A stretch of 64,000 nucleotides of DNA from positions 66,064-130,063 of the forward strand of contig KB295744.1 in assembly GCA_000328365.1 (NCBI GenBank), written 5' to 3'. The translations under genes were made by a program, and so were the position numbers. This DNA is from Capitella teleta. Its lineage: Eukaryota; Annelida; Polychaeta; Capitellidae. Under the pieces are notes generated by a model that was not told the origin of the DNA, searched no databases, and saw nothing but the letters and a program-made list of their open reading frames with translations. This document shows, piece by piece, positions 62,580 through 64,000 of the stretch. Positions within the stretch are counted from its first letter, which is position 1; each line of letters starts with the position of its first letter.

Positions 62580-64000
62580 TTAATCTGATCCGGTTGGTTT
62601 GACTGTAACTCCTCTTCTGATCTGTCCCCATCCAATCAATCTGAATGAAAGAGAAAAATTAGTTCTCGCAATCAAGAGAAAGTATATTTATGAATGCACT
62701 CACCGCCAATGCTTCTCAACTCTTCTGCTCAAAGCAATCTTCTCTCCAATTTCTGTGCATACGGGGCTGGTCAGCAGAATCTTGGCCAAATCAGCCTTCA
62801 CAGCCTGGACGCGACCACCACTCGACAATGATCCAATGTTGACCATGAGAATCTCGCTCTTGGACAGCTTTTGAACTTTAGCCCCTTTCTTGTCCCCTTC
62901 CGTCCTGACTCCAAGAAGTCGCCTGAGCAAGAAATACGAAATCTCCAACTCTGTGTAGATGTTGGGCAGACAGCCGACAGCTCCAAGGACCTGTCCAACC
63001 ATACGATCAGCCCGGCACAAGGTGGGGTCAATTTTGGTGCCGACACCAATGAGACCGCCAGGAACAGCGTATTGAAGGTCATTCTGCTCAGCCAGCAGAG
63101 AAACAATACGAGAGAAGATGGGTTTGCAGGTGAGTTTGCCTTCAGCATCCTTTGACACAATTCCAGGCCTCACTTCAATCTCTTGTCCAACCTGATAGTT
63201 GAAAAGATTAAAAAATATAAACAAAAGAATAAAAAATGAAACCCAGTCAGTGAACGCGTACCCTGAGGACACCACGCAGCAGACTTCCTCCCGCTACACC
63301 TCCCTTCAAATCCATCACTTCACATCCAGGTTTGTTGACGTCAAATGAACGGATCACAATGAGTCGCGGTTCTGAGGTGAAGTCTCTGACCGGCACTGGG
63401 ATATTCTTCACAACGTATTCACATACAGCGTCAATGTTGAACTTGAGCTGGGCCGAAATAGGGATAACGGGAGCTCCTTCCGCAATGGTGCCTGTAGAGC
63501 AAACAGAAGCATGAGATATAAAATTACATACAGTGCACTGTCGCTGTACCCTGAACAAAGCGCTGAATTTGCTCGTGCTGTTCCTTGGCCTGACTCTCCT
63601 TCACCAAATCAATTTTGTTTTGCATGATGAGAATGTGCTTCAGTTTCATGATTTCAATGGCAGCTAAATGTTCGGAGGTTTGTGGTTGTGGACACGATTC
63701 ATTTCCAGCTGCAAATGGAGACAATTAAATTAGAGAAAATCAAGCACGCATCACAAACCAATGAGGAGGAGAGCAGCGTCCATGACAGCGGCTCCGTTCA
63801 ACATGGTGGCCATGAGAATATCGTGACCAGGGCAGTCAACAAAAGAAACATGTCTGAATATGAAACCAACGTCAATACGCAAAAATAAAGAGCACAGAAT
63901 GCTCACCTAATCAGCTTGAATTTGGCGCTAGGTTTTGCCCCAGGAACGTCACACGGGAATTCGTCAACATGAGAGCTCCCTCTGGAGGTGTAGCAGGCGG
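62580..64000 (-). CDS. EIF2S3: Translation initiation factor eIF2 gamma subunit, C-terminal three quarters (5' end outside window)
   Basis: The reading enters at the right edge with [20 protein letters not shown] and continues through [20 protein letters not shown] (GTPase G3), [18 protein letters not shown] (G4) and [15 protein letters not shown] (G5). Then come [53 protein letters not shown] and the invariant end [20 protein letters not shown], with stop at 62580-62582. Similarity to animal eIF2 gamma is very high along the whole stretch. This GTPase core of eIF2 brings initiator Met-tRNA to the 40S subunit. Exons are separated by introns of about 55-75 bp. The P-loop and switch 1 lie outside the window. 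Confidence 0.97.

Overview
The window is nuclear DNA from an animal. Coding sequence is broken by GT-AG introns, and many introns are only about 50-90 bp long. Genes encode vitellogenin, VPS13, SOBP, an ASB protein, FAM20B, PGAM5, SFT2D and eIF2 gamma. A SOBP orthologue with both zinc fingers and the conserved C-terminus, together with a yolk protein ending in a vWD domain, fits an invertebrate, probably a bilaterian. The sequence alone does not give the phylum. There is one run of N (26406-26589).

Layout: 1-8248 (+) is the C-terminal part of a VPS13 lipid-transfer protein, entering from the left edge. 8249-13250 is AT-rich and holds decayed repeats, including a hAT-like non-autonomous element with an 8-bp target-site duplication, a hairpin and a SINE fragment. 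13257-14735 (+) is a single-coding-exon ankyrin/SOCS-box protein. 14736-18216 holds repeats and one orphan exon resembling the peroxisomal bifunctional enzyme EHHADH. 18217-23587 (-) is a complete vitellogenin with a clear TATA/initiator promoter. 23660-31340 is intergenic, with a dead LINE tail next to the N gap. 31743-45099 (+) is a complete four-exon SOBP gene with introns of 4.0 and 6.7 kb. 45100-48366 carries a 91-bp mariner-type MITE and an intact tRNA-derived SINE with a perfect 15-bp target-site duplication.

48367-52877 (+) is a gene for a 17-finger C2H2 protein. It converges tail to tail with PGAM5 (53183-54358, -). PGAM5 lies head to head with a divergent FAM20B-type kinase (55478-57153, +). 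SFT2D (58238-61392, -) and the 3' part of eIF2 gamma (62580-64000, -, running off the right edge) finish the window.

The genes do not form one pathway. VPS13, SFT2D, FAM20B and vitellogenin all act in lipid or membrane traffic or secretion, but I treat this as ordinary eukaryotic gene order. I found no new multi-gene system. The points most worth a second look are the altered catalytic loop of FAM20B, a possible 30-nt in-frame microexon in VPS13, the orphan EHHADH exon, the young SINE and the hAT-like element. I recognised no retrovirus, LTR element, Polinton or CRISPR array.
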